This document shows positions 1-8,789 of a DNA stretch of 64,000 nucleotides, piece after piece. Position 1 is the first letter of the stretch; each line of letters begins with the position of its first letter. The position numbers and the translations under genes were made by a program. Source of the DNA: Planctomycetota bacterium (GTDB lineage: Bacteria; Planctomycetota; UBA1135; UBA2386); NCBI GenBank assembly GCA_028281765.1, contig JANQJF010000019.1:36749-100748 (forward strand), in the 5' to 3' direction. The notes beneath the pieces were generated by a model. It was not told the DNA's origin and did not search any database. It saw nothing but the letters and a program-made list of their open reading frames with translations.

Positions 1-479
1 GACGCGGCGGTCTGCAGGCGCATCCCGCTCTCGAGTCGAATCTGGCCGGTCTTCGCGGCCCAGTGGTACCAGCCCTCGGAGCCGTGACCGATCACGAGCA
101 CGGTGAGCTCGCTGTAGGTCTCGAGCATCTTGCGGTTGACGCGCAGCCGGATCATCCGGTGGTCGGCCGGCATCACGAGCTTGATCATCTCGGGGATCGA
201 CGGCGGAGGGTTGTGCTGCGTCCAGGTCAGCGGCGCCCCTTCACTCGGCAAGAACTCGGCGAACAGCAGGAACTGCTGTTCCGGATCCGAGACGAGCTCG
301 GACTCTTTCATGTCCGACTTCGCGAGCGGGTTGTTCTCCGCGACGATGACGTACACGGACTCGATGACTTCGGGGCGATCGCCGCTGATGTAGACCTTGT
401 AGTACGACGCGCATCCCGAGAAGAGGAAGCACAGAAACACAAGCGGCAGCAGGCCGGCACGCAGGCCCAATCGATTCAT
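1..479 (-). CDS. TssJ-like outer-membrane lipoprotein, 3' end cut by window edge
   Basis: This gene is absent from the ORF track because it runs off the left edge; I read 159 codons. The ATG is at 479. The N-terminus is a lipoprotein signal with lipobox FSGC (Cys23), followed by a beta-rich domain without transmembrane segments. It lies about 100 bases downstream of an FHA gene with a TagH-like C-terminus. In type VI secretion loci the order fha-tssJ-tssK-tssL is common, and TssJ is a lipoprotein of about this size that holds the TssM periplasmic domain at the outer membrane. The TssJ call therefore rests mainly on size, lipobox and neighbour; I cannot point to a diagnostic sequence motif. 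Any other small lipoprotein remains possible. The next gene to the left should settle it. Confidence 0.5.
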   Translation of the reverse strand, partial: MNRLGLRAGLLPLVFLCFLFSGCASYYKVYISGDRPEVIESVYVIVAENNPLAKSDMKESELVSDPEQQFLLFAEFLPSEGAPLTWTQHNPPPSIPEMIKLVMPADHRMIRLRVNRKMLETYSELTVLVIGHGSEGWYHWAAKTGQIRLESGMRLQTAA

Positions 480-578
480 CGAACTCCGTCCTCGGGGCTG
501 AGAGGATCCGTACCATAGCAGAGCCACCCCGGAGTGCCAGTCGAACGCCGCGGACCGGCGAAGAACGCGAACCGGTCG

Positions 579-2018
579 CTAGAACCCTTCCGAGTCGCTT
601 TCGACGAGTTCGTCGGCCGACTCGCGTGCCAGCTTGTCGAGCCGCTCGTTGACCAGATCCGGGGTCAGCTCGTGGAGGTAGGTCGACGACCGTCGCCAGA
701 GTTCGGCGCAGACCTTGTCGTTCATTTTCTTCAGCCCGGAGATCTCCCGCTGGGCGCTCAGAGATTCCGGTGTGAGGTCGGTCTTGATGCTCTCGACGAT
801 CTTCTCGGCGGCCCTGCGATGGGCTCCGAGCGCGACGACGAGCCAGCGGCCGAGCTCGCGCAGGTACTCGAGCAGGGCCTCGCGGTCGGTCGTCGTGGTC
901 GGGTTCTGCAGCGCGTCACCGAGGTGGGCGCGAAGGGTGCCCTCGACCCCGGGGACCATCGTGTGCAGCTGATAGAGCTGGATCAGGCCGCCGGCGAGGC
1001 GCGTGACGACGCGCTCGACGCGGCGGAGAAAGCGGAAACCTTCGACGAGCAGGAACGCGTCGAGCGGTTCCTCGAGTTGCGTCGGCACGGACTCGACGTC
1101 GTTCTGCACGAGCTGTGTCAGGCGGGTCGCGCCGTTGCCCGAGCCGACCGGAGGCGGCGGCGTCGGGGTCGCTGCGGGTGGCGTCGGCGTGCCGCCCCCT
1201 CCCGCGCGCAGGTTGGGGAACGCCTTGGCGAAGTCGACCTTGGGTTTCGACGTCGGCGGGGTCGACTCGTCGCGGGCGACCGGCACGATCGAGTCCGCGT
1301 CGCCCGCGCTCGGTGTCTCGGGGGCTGGCTCCGGCGCAGGGGGTGCGGCTGCGGCCTGCTCGGCGAGCTGGTGCTTCAGCTGCTTGACCTGGTTCTGCAG
1401 TTGCAGGACCTGGGCGAAGAGCGGACTGTCCTGGCCGGGTGCCTCCGGCACCTCGGCGCTGGGCACTGGCGCGGCCGGTTCGGGTGCGGGTGGCTGCGAC
1501 GACAACTCGTCGATACGCGTGCGCAGGGCTTCGTTCTCGCGCCGCAGCGTGTCGATCGCGTCCGCGTACTTCTTCGTGTCGACGCCGGCACGCGAGGCCT
1601 CGGCGAGCTGGCGCTTCAGGCGGTCGTTCTCCGCGCGCAGCGCGGAGCCGTCGCCGGCCGCGGGCTTGGCGATCGGGTTCGGGACGACCGAGCCGCTCGG
1701 TTCGGAGATGGTCGTGTCGCTGCCGACCGTGATCGTGATTTCGCTGCGTCCGATCTGCGCGGGCCGATCGCCGAGCAGGATGCCGCCCGCGACGCGTTCT
1801 CCGTTGACGTAGGTGCCGTTCGTCGACGTGTCGACGAGCACGACCCCTTGCAGCACCTTGCAGTGTTGCTTGCTGACGAACTCCTCGTCGATCACGACGT
1901 CGCATTGCGACGCGCGGCCGATGACGGCGCAGTTGCCGACGACCTCGAAGCGCTCGGGTGGGTGTCCTGGTTTGTTGAGCAGCAGATACAACGGTTCGTC
2001 TCCCGGCGATGACCGCAT
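579..2018 (-). CDS. FHA-domain protein with TagH/Fha-like C-terminal domain
   Basis: The protein has 479 residues. The track start at 2597 is an antisense artefact of the acidic gene; the ATG at 2018 directly precedes the FHA fold. An N-terminal FHA domain (about 10-100) shows GRASQCDVVI, SKQHC and STNGTYVNG, the phosphothreonine-binding loops. Residues 120-230 are predicted coiled coil broken by Pro/Ala linkers. A helical domain of about 170 residues ends the protein (EPLDAFLLVEGFRFL through LTPESL) and resembles the C-terminal domain of type VI secretion TagH/Fha proteins: a helix, an acidic/aromatic segment and a terminal PESL-type helix. FHA proteins of this class bind a phosphothreonine made by a PpkA-type kinase and trigger secretion. 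A transmembrane kinase lies 3.8 kb upstream on the same strand. The FHA call is firm; the TagH assignment is moderate. Confidence 0.75.
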   Translation of the reverse strand: MRSSPGDEPLYLLLNKPGHPPERFEVVGNCAVIGRASQCDVVIDEEFVSKQHCKVLQGVVLVDTSTNGTYVNGERVAGGILLGDRPAQIGRSEITITVGSDTTISEPSGSVVPNPIAKPAAGDGSALRAENDRLKRQLAEASRAGVDTKKYADAIDTLRRENEALRTRIDELSSQPPAPEPAAPVPSAEVPEAPGQDSPLFAQVLQLQNQVKQLKHQLAEQAAAAPPAPEPAPETPSAGDADSIVPVARDESTPPTSKPKVDFAKAFPNLRAGGGGTPTPPAATPTPPPPVGSGNGATRLTQLVQNDVESVPTQLEEPLDAFLLVEGFRFLRRVERVVTRLAGGLIQLYQLHTMVPGVEGTLRAHLGDALQNPTTTTDREALLEYLRELGRWLVVALGAHRRAAEKIVESIKTDLTPESLSAQREISGLKKMNDKVCAELWRRSSTYLHELTPDLVNERLDKLARESADELVESDSEGF

Positions 2019-2142
2019 CCGACGCGGTCGGGACCGACTCAGGCTAGCGCGGGCCGGATGAGTCCGGAGGGCTTTTCCCGCTCCGGTCGTTCGTCGGTCG
2101 GGTATCGTGGCGCCGCGGGCGCTCCGCCCCTCGGATTTCCAG

Positions 2143-4245
2143 ATGCCCTCGTTCGATCCCAACGCCGAATTCAATCGGCTGCGCGGCAAGGCCGCGGACC
2201 GATTCAAAGGCTTGTTCGGCCGCAAGAAGGCTGCGGCGGACGGCGAGGCATCGGGCGAAGCCGAGGACGCCGCGGAAGAGTCGGCCTCCACCGCGGACGA
2301 CGACGAGGATCTCGACTGGCTCGACGACGAGGAGGACGCGGATGCGGGGGACGATGACGACGACGACCTGGATCTGGATGCGTTGCTCGACGACGACGAC
2401 GAGGCCGGGGACGACGACGAGTTCGACCTCGATAACCTGCTGGGGGACGACGACGAGGACGAGGAAGCCGTGAGCGATCCCGGCGAAGACGATCTCGACG
2501 ACTCGCTCGCCGATGACGACGACGCGGACGACGACGACGAGCTCGATTCGCTGCTCGACGACCTCGAAGACGGCGAAGATGGCGACGACGACTTCAACCT
2601 CGACGACCTCCTCGACGAGCCCGCGGCTGCGACTCCGGCGCCTGCTTCGGCCGCCGAGCCGGTCCCTTCCGCCGTGCCGCCTCCGGTTGCACCGCCGCCG
2701 GCGCCACCGGCTCCCGCGGAGAGCTACGCCAGCGACGACGATGCCGGGCTCCTGCAGTCGGCCGACGGTGGCGGCTCCGCCGCGTCCGACGGACCGGCGC
2801 CCTGGGAACGCGGCGCGCTGAGCGACCCCAATCGCAACACGCGACTCGCGGCCCGCAAGGACAACCGCGACTACGACATCGAGGAACCGTTCGACACCGG
2901 CAACGACGACAGCGCGCTGACGATCGGCGACCGCGGCTACGACGTGCCCGAGCCCGAAGACTCGAATCCGGACGAATCACCGCCGGAACCGGTCGCCGCC
3001 GCACCGGAACCGCCGCCGGCACAGCCGGAGCCTGACGCCGATCTGCGCCCCGAGCCGCCGCAGAGTTTTCTGGTGGGTGAGTATGGCGCGGCGTACGGGG
3101 AGGACGATCCCGTCGCGGAAGAGGAATCACCGGCTGAGCCCGCGGAGCCGACGGGGTTCGCGGAGCTGCCGTCGTTCGATGCGCCGCCGGCAGCCGAGGA
3201 ACTGCCTCCCGAGCCTCCGCCTCTGCCGCAGCGTCCGATCAGCAAGAAGGGCAAGGTCCCGTTGCCGTTCGAGCCGGATCCCGAGCCCGAGCTACCGCCG
3301 GCGACACTCGAGTCGGACGAGCTCGAATTCTTGCTCGACAGCGACGAGGAGGGTGGCGAAGCCGAGCTCGGCGGATTCGACGAGCCGGAGGAGGATGACG
3401 ACGACATCGACGAGCTGCTCGGTTCGGAGCTGGCCGCCGACGAGGACGACGACCTCGAGGAGGACGGCGATCTCGATGACCTGCTCGAGGACGTCGACGA
3501 CGAAGACTTCGTGGAAGAAGAGGAAGAAGCCGTCCCGGACGACGACGCCTCGGACGATCTCGACGACCTTCTCGCGGATCTCGACGATCCGAGCCCGGTG
3601 GAGGATGCGGACGACGAGGAGGAGTCGGATCTCGACGATCTGCTCGCCGATCTCGCTTCCGGCGACGAACCGGAAGCCGCGGAGGAAGCGGAGGCCGCGA
3701 ACGACCTCGACGACCTCCTCGCGGACCTCGAGGCCCCCGCCGAGGACGAAGGCGTGGAGGAGGAAGGGGCCGCGGACGACGGTCTCGACGACTTGCTCGC
3801 AGAGCTCGAAGCGCCGGTGGAGGCGCGGGCCGAGATTGTCGACGAGGTGTCGGCAGACCCGGGAGACGACCTCGACGACCTACTCGCGGACCTCGAGGGT
3901 GACGACGACGCGACGGAGTCCGGCGACCCGGACGCCGCGGACGACCTCGATGACCTGCTCGCGGACTTGGATGGCGGCGCCGAAGACAGCGAACCCGAAG
4001 ACGTCGCGCCGGACGCGGCCGATGCGGAAGACGATGGTCTCGACGACCTGCTCGCGGATGACGAAGACGCGGACGACGAGGTCGCGGATGACGAGCCCGA
4101 GGCCGACCCCCAGCCCGAGGCGCCGGAGCCCGATCTCAAGGCGCAGGTCGCAGCCAGGCTCGAGCAGATGCGGGCGCGGTTGCGCGCGCAGTCGTCCGAT
4201 TCGTCAGACGGCGAGGGCGACGACCCGGACGCCGAGAACGGCTGA
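2143..4245 (+). CDS. Extremely acidic repeat protein (DLDDLLADL repeats)
   Basis: Unrecognised protein of 700 residues. I chose the ATG at 2143 over the track GTG at 2107. A short basic N-terminus (FNRLRGKAADRFKGLFGRKK) is followed by almost pure Asp/Glu/Ala/Pro sequence. At least 15 copies of a short hydrophobic motif, consensus DDLDDLLADL, are scattered through it: several in residues 60-170 and a dense run in residues 420-660. Pro-rich linkers lie between, and a basic helical tail (LKAQVAARLEQMRARLRAQ) ends it. No signal peptide or membrane helix is visible, so it is probably cytoplasmic. It is divergent from the FHA gene, with 124 bases between starts. The pattern suggests a flexible multivalent scaffold docking a repeated partner, but function is unknown. 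Long minus-strand ORFs here are serine-rich shadows. Confidence 0.8.
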   Translation: MPSFDPNAEFNRLRGKAADRFKGLFGRKKAAADGEASGEAEDAAEESASTADDDEDLDWLDDEEDADAGDDDDDDLDLDALLDDDDEAGDDDEFDLDNLLGDDDEDEEAVSDPGEDDLDDSLADDDDADDDDELDSLLDDLEDGEDGDDDFNLDDLLDEPAAATPAPASAAEPVPSAVPPPVAPPPAPPAPAESYASDDDAGLLQSADGGGSAASDGPAPWERGALSDPNRNTRLAARKDNRDYDIEEPFDTGNDDSALTIGDRGYDVPEPEDSNPDESPPEPVAAAPEPPPAQPEPDADLRPEPPQSFLVGEYGAAYGEDDPVAEEESPAEPAEPTGFAELPSFDAPPAAEELPPEPPPLPQRPISKKGKVPLPFEPDPEPELPPATLESDELEFLLDSDEEGGEAELGGFDEPEEDDDDIDELLGSELAADEDDDLEEDGDLDDLLEDVDDEDFVEEEEEAVPDDDASDDLDDLLADLDDPSPVEDADDEEESDLDDLLADLASGDEPEAAEEAEAANDLDDLLADLEAPAEDEGVEEEGAADDGLDDLLAELEAPVEARAEIVDEVSADPGDDLDDLLADLEGDDDATESGDPDAADDLDDLLADLDGGAEDSEPEDVAPDAADAEDDGLDDLLADDEDADDEVADDEPEADPQPEAPEPDLKAQVAARLEQMRARLRAQSSDSSDGEGDDPDAENG

Positions 4246-4266
4246 CGCCATTCCCCGCCGCACGCG

Positions 4267-5112
4267 CTACTTGCGAATCGCCTTGAACTGGATGTTCGGC
4301 TCGCCGCTCTCGACGCAGAAGTCCTCGTTCGGGTCGAACGCGATGTTGCTGCTCGACTTGAACGCGTGCGTCGGGTGGTTCGTGATCCAGTCGACGATCT
4401 CGCGCGAGTAGGAGGCGGGGAACCCGGTCGGCTGCTTCTTGCCGAGTTCGCGGGCGCGGATCCCGAAGCGATACGCGGTCTCCTCCTGCCCGTTCTTGTC
4501 GTGGAAGTGCTTGTGCAACGCGAGCATCAGCCACGGCATGCCCGCGTCGGTCAGGCCGAGTTCGATCGCACGCATCTCCGCCGAGGTGACGGTGGCGAAG
4601 CGCGAGTCCTCGTTGACGAGCGTCCCGACCTCTGTCAAGAACTTCGCGCGACCGCTCGTGATCAGCCACATCAGGTCGAGGTAGGCGTCCACGTCGTCGA
4701 GCGAAATCGCCGCCAGCGTCTCGGACAGCAGGGCTTCCCCGGTCTCGTCTTTGGGCTTCGAAGCGCGCGCGTCGCTCTCCCAGTCGCGGGCGTAGCTGCG
4801 GTAGTAGTTCGCCGCCACGGTGGGGCCGAGCCAATCGTCGCCCTTCGCCTTCACGGAGGCTTCGAGCTTGCTGCGGCTCAGCAGATACGCCGCGTAGTAG
4901 CGCTGGAGCGCGAACATCCGCGGATCCTCGTTCGTGGCCATGATCAGGCCTTCGAGCGTCGTGTTCGCGGCGTCGAGCTTGCCCGACTTGATCTGCGCGA
5001 AGCCGGCGTCGAGCGTCTCGCGGTTTTGGACGTAGGGGTTCGCGCCGCCACAGGAGGCCAGTCCGGCCAGCGTGAAGAGGGCGACGAAACGTGCGGTCTT
5101 GGTCGGCATCAT
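4267..5112 (-). CDS. Conserved-looking lipoprotein of unknown function
   Basis: 281 residues. The first of two adjacent ATGs follows a GGAG with a 7-base gap. Signal peptide with lipobox LASC (Cys21). The mature protein is alpha-helical: an early repeat-like helical pair (LDAGFAQIKSGKLDAANTTLEGL) resembles one TPR hairpin, followed by Tyr-rich helices (LQRYYAAYLLSRS, NYYRSYARDW). It is the last gene of a run kinase, lipoprotein, lipoprotein on the minus strand, with 11 bases to the gene before it, so co-transcription is likely. It ends 21 bases from the convergent acidic gene. I recognise no family; a TPR-like periplasmic partner of the kinase sensor domain is a guess from context. Confidence 0.8.
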   Translation of the reverse strand: MMPTKTARFVALFTLAGLASCGGANPYVQNRETLDAGFAQIKSGKLDAANTTLEGLIMATNEDPRMFALQRYYAAYLLSRSKLEASVKAKGDDWLGPTVAANYYRSYARDWESDARASKPKDETGEALLSETLAAISLDDVDAYLDLMWLITSGRAKFLTEVGTLVNEDSRFATVTSAEMRAIELGLTDAGMPWLMLALHKHFHDKNGQEETAYRFGIRARELGKKQPTGFPASYSREIVDWITNHPTHAFKSSSNIAFDPNEDFCVESGEPNIQFKAIRK

Positions 5113-5123
5113 CGGTCGGCTCC

Positions 5124-5729
5124 TCAGCGCTGCACGCCTACGTAGAACGGGATCTTCTCGCTCTTGTTCGTGAGGTTGAACACGAGCAACGAATCGGCCA
5201 GGTCGAACGAGCGGATCACGCCGCCGCGACCGTGGCGGATCGTGCGGCCGTCGATCTCGAATTCCTCGTCCGGCTCCAGTCCGAAGAAGACGAAGCCTTC
5301 CTTGGCATCCCGATCGAGAAGACCGCCCTTGAAGGAATTGTCGCGGATCTTCTTTGCAGTCTCCTCATCCTGGTTGCCGGCAAGTCGGTCGACGTCGACC
5401 GGGCGGATCGCGGTGCCGTCCGCGAGGATGAGTCGGAGGTCCATGTCGCGCGGAGAGAGGACGATCTGCTGGTCTGCCGCTCCGGCGCCCTGCTTCTGCA
5501 CCCTGAGGTTGATCGGGATGACCTCCTCGTAGTAGGCCAGATCGATGCCGAGCTTCGAGGCGTGATCGGTGTAGTTGGCTTCCGCGTAGATGACACCGGC
5601 GGTTGTCATCGGGCGGTATCCACGGAACGCGATCGGCGGTTCGCCCAGCTCCGTTCCGGTCGGGCCGGCCGCACCGCATGCGCCGGCGATCAGCGACAAC
5701 AGAATCAACGAGACTCGCGGCATGTTCAT
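5124..5729 (-). CDS. Lipoprotein of unknown function, kinase neighbour
   Basis: 201 residues with a lipoprotein signal (lipobox IAGAC, Cys18). The mature part is mostly beta-strand with an acidic middle (NQDEETAKKIRDN). It carries FVFFGLEPDEEFEIDG near residue 150 and ends in short strands. It lies 71 bases downstream of the transmembrane kinase and 11 bases upstream of the next lipoprotein, all on the minus strand, suggesting one operon. The beta-rich fold could bind the kinase's extracytoplasmic region, but nothing in the sequence proves it. No enzymatic motif seen. The second in-frame ATG (MPRV) is an equally plausible start. Confidence 0.75.
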   Translation of the reverse strand: MNMPRVSLILLSLIAGACGAAGPTGTELGEPPIAFRGYRPMTTAGVIYAEANYTDHASKLGIDLAYYEEVIPINLRVQKQGAGAADQQIVLSPRDMDLRLILADGTAIRPVDVDRLAGNQDEETAKKIRDNSFKGGLLDRDAKEGFVFFGLEPDEEFEIDGRTIRHGRGGVIRSFDLADSLLVFNLTNKSEKIPFYVGVQR

Positions 5730-5800
5730 CTTCGCTAGGACCTGATCCTTCGGGGTGGACGAACAGGATTACCCGGTCGCTGCCGCTGGGCAAGAACTCG

Positions 5801-8659
5801 TCAGCGAACCCGACTCGAGTAGCACATCTCGCGCACGTAGCGCCCGGCGATTTCGTGCCGAACGCGGCCGAAGCCCGGGGCGAACCAGTGCGTCACGCCC
5901 TCCGACTTGAAGACGAGGCATGCCACGCCGGCCTTGGCGCGGTCGACGAACGTCTTGTTGTGGAGCCCGGCAGCCCACGCCTCGCGCGGCAGCTGTTCGA
6001 CGAGATCGCCGGTCCAGCGAGCGACCAGGACCCGCGCGTCGTTGGCCCGCACGTCGAGCGTCACCTTGCCGTTGATCAGCAGGACGCCGTTGCGCAGCGC
6101 GACCGGCAGGTCTCGGACGTTCGAGCTACCCGCGGTGCGGCTCTTGATCACGCCGCGGTTCTGGTCGTTTGCGTCGACCTCGAGCTGCTCCTGGACCCAC
6201 CGCTCGTTTCCGCTGCCCGTGTCCTTGCGACGGAAGATCGTGATCCCGCTCTTGTCGGGGACGTAGTCCTCGATTCGCTTCGCGAACTCGAACTGTAGCG
6301 CGAGTCGAGCGCGCCAGTCGAGTGCCGGCTTGCTGTTCTCGATCTTCGGGATGTTCGTCAAGAACGCGTATTCGTGCCGGTCGAGGTTCGCGCCGTCGTA
6401 CCACTGCCGCGCGGCCCACAACCAGCGGAACGTCTCCGCACCGTCACCCGACATCGACGCGCCGTCGCCGAGCAGGTGTCGGCCCCACTGCCGGACGGTG
6501 TCGAGACCGCCGAGCTTCGCGACGTCGAGGTTGCCGTCGGTCTTGGCGAGGTCCTCGGTTTCCTTGCCGAGCCGATCGACGATGGCCGCGATCTCGGGGT
6601 CCCCGTTCGAGAACGCGCGGAGGTGCTGGATCAGCTCCTTCGGATCGTCCTGCGCGCTCAGGCCGCGGAAGCTCTCGATGCGCGAGCTCATCTCCGCGTT
6701 GATCTGCTCACGGAGGGTGGTCGCGCGCCCTGTGAGCGCCGCGTCCTGCTCGTCGAGGAGCGCGATGAGTCCGGTGAGCTTGGCGATGCGGTCGACTTCC
6801 GTGCCCGGCGCGAGATGACGCACTTCTCCGATCCAGTTGACCGAGTCCGTCTTGAAGTCCTCCATCGTCGACTTGGCATCGGCGAGGCGCTGCTTCCCGC
6901 GGCGCAGGGCCTCGAAGCCCTCGGTGCGGAGCTCGGACGACGCGTTCTCCGGGTCGCCTTCGAGGGAGTCGAAGGCTGCCGTCGCGGCGGCGAAGGCTGC
7001 CGCGGATTCGACGACCGCCTCGATGTGGTCTTCCCCTTCGCCGCGGGGGATGTAGTCCGCGCCTTCGTCCTGACGCTTCTTGAGAACGCGGCCGGACTGA
7101 TCGGCTTTGCCGGAAGCGATCTGCCCTTCGATCAGATCGAAGAACACGGCCGCGATGACCTTGGGGTCCGCCTGGCTCTCCATCGCCGCCATGCGGCGGT
7201 TGAGCTGAGTGTTGTCCTTCTCGAGGTCACGGACCTTCTTCTCGAGAGCGGCGCGTTCCTTTTCGGCTTGTTCCTTGTCGGACTTCGCGAGAGCTTCCGC
7301 GCCCTGCGCCCGGCCGAGCTTCTCCTCGGCATCCGTCGCGCGCTGGTTGGCTTCGGAGATGCGCTTTTCGTAGCCCGCGCGGATCTCGTCGATGTTCTCG
7401 ACGTTCTGGGTTCCCTTCTCCATGCCTGCCAGCAACAGATCGTCGTAGCGCTTCTGCAGATCCCAGAAGAGGTAGCCCAGCGCGCCCGCGCCGGCGAGGC
7501 TGACGACCAGCATGCCGCCGACCCAAGCCGGTACGCCACGCGCTTCGCGGAACGCCTTCGACTTCTCGATCGCGTGGATGAACTGACTGGCGCTCTGGAA
7601 CCGCTTGTCGCGGTCCTTCTGCAGCGCCTTCTTGAGCAGCTTCCGAATCGGGTCGCTCAGTCCGTCGAGCGAGCGGATCATCGGCGCGAGGTTCGTGTTG
7701 AGGATCGACGTGCTCACGTCTTCGAGCGTGTCGCCCTCGAACGGTCGCGTGCCGCTCAGCATCTCGTAGAGCAGGATGCCGACCGAGAACAGGTCGGACC
7801 GAGCGTCCAGACGCTGGCCCTGGATCTGCTCGGGCGACATGTAGCGCGGCGTGCCGATGATCTGTCCCGTTTCGACCTGCGCGGCCAGGCCGGCGATACC
7901 GAAGTCGAGGACGCGCGCCCCGACGCCGAACGGGTTGTCGTCGGTCTTCGGCACGCGGGTCATCAGCATCACGTTCGACGGCTTGATGTCGCGGTGGATG
8001 AAGCCCTGATCGTGCCCGCTGGCGAGCGCGAGCAGAGTCTGACGCGCAATCTCGAGCGCGTGGCGCTCGTTCAGCGAACCTTCGCGTTCGATCAGGTCGT
8101 CGAGCGCCTCGCCTTCGACGAGATCCATCGTCAGGTAGAGAGTTCCGTCGCGAGCTTTGCCCGTGTCGCGCACCTGCACGACGTGTTCGGACACGAAGCC
8201 CTGCGCTGCGTGGATCTCCTTGAAGAACAGCTCGCGGAACTGCGCGTTGCGGGAGAAGCGCGGGCGCAGCACCTTCAGCGCGATTTCCCGGCCCTGAATC
8301 TCACGGTCCGCCGCGCGGTAGACGACACCCATGCCGCCTTCGCCGAGCTGCTGGAGGACTTCGAAGCGGCTCGCGAACACCTTCGGCTTGACGGCCTGGG
8401 GGTCTCCGGCGCTCGTCGGCTTGCTCGGGGCCGCCTTGGGCGGAGTCTGAGGCCCCTGCGGCGGCGGCTTGGTCACGTCCCCGCCCTGCACGAACGTCGC
8501 CCCTTCGGACGGATGCGCGATCGTGTCACCCGGCTCGGCCGGAGCTTCTGGCGTGCCCTGCACGAACGTGCCGTCCGGTCCTTCTTCCGGCTGGATGAAC
8601 GTGTTGTCCGGCTCTTCCGGTTGATCAGGCGATCGGTCCGCGTCGCGTTCTTTCACCAT
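5801..8659 (-). CDS. Transmembrane Ser/Thr protein kinase with N-terminal TFVQ repeats
   Basis: 952 residues. The first 95 form a Pro/Glu-rich tail with four similar sites: TFIQ (T20), TFVQ (T31), TIAH (T46) and TFVQ (T55). A Hanks-type kinase domain spans about 98-355: glycine loop GEGGMG, ALKVL lysine, HRDIKPSN catalytic loop, DFGIAG, and SPEQ closing a normal-length activation segment. One membrane helix (about 378-402) follows, then a charged coiled coil (405-500) and about 450 extracytoplasmic residues that I do not recognise. Topology is kinase inside, sensor outside. The repeated threonines look like phosphorylation and FHA-docking sites, which fits the FHA protein encoded downstream; PpkA kinases act this way in type VI secretion. 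The C-terminus is unlike the vWA domain of Pseudomonas PpkA, so that role is inference. Confidence 0.9.
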   Translation of the reverse strand: MVKERDADRSPDQPEEPDNTFIQPEEGPDGTFVQGTPEAPAEPGDTIAHPSEGATFVQGGDVTKPPPQGPQTPPKAAPSKPTSAGDPQAVKPKVFASRFEVLQQLGEGGMGVVYRAADREIQGREIALKVLRPRFSRNAQFRELFFKEIHAAQGFVSEHVVQVRDTGKARDGTLYLTMDLVEGEALDDLIEREGSLNERHALEIARQTLLALASGHDQGFIHRDIKPSNVMLMTRVPKTDDNPFGVGARVLDFGIAGLAAQVETGQIIGTPRYMSPEQIQGQRLDARSDLFSVGILLYEMLSGTRPFEGDTLEDVSTSILNTNLAPMIRSLDGLSDPIRKLLKKALQKDRDKRFQSASQFIHAIEKSKAFREARGVPAWVGGMLVVSLAGAGALGYLFWDLQKRYDDLLLAGMEKGTQNVENIDEIRAGYEKRISEANQRATDAEEKLGRAQGAEALAKSDKEQAEKERAALEKKVRDLEKDNTQLNRRMAAMESQADPKVIAAVFFDLIEGQIASGKADQSGRVLKKRQDEGADYIPRGEGEDHIEAVVESAAAFAAATAAFDSLEGDPENASSELRTEGFEALRRGKQRLADAKSTMEDFKTDSVNWIGEVRHLAPGTEVDRIAKLTGLIALLDEQDAALTGRATTLREQINAEMSSRIESFRGLSAQDDPKELIQHLRAFSNGDPEIAAIVDRLGKETEDLAKTDGNLDVAKLGGLDTVRQWGRHLLGDGASMSGDGAETFRWLWAARQWYDGANLDRHEYAFLTNIPKIENSKPALDWRARLALQFEFAKRIEDYVPDKSGITIFRRKDTGSGNERWVQEQLEVDANDQNRGVIKSRTAGSSNVRDLPVALRNGVLLINGKVTLDVRANDARVLVARWTGDLVEQLPREAWAAGLHNKTFVDRAKAGVACLVFKSEGVTHWFAPGFGRVRHEIAGRYVREMCYSSRVR

Positions 8660-8789
8660 GGTGTGCCCTCATTGCCCGTTGCCGCGTTTCGAGGGTGCGT
8701 GCCGCGGCAAGAGCGCCTCGCCACCATAGCCGCGTGTCCGCGCGTTGCCAGCCAGCTGGTGCGTCGACTCGAACTTCACGCGGCGCTGC

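Noticed and set aside
2937-4139. Ser-rich 400-residue minus-strand ORF
   Set aside because: Pure complement of the Asp/Glu codons of the acidic gene.
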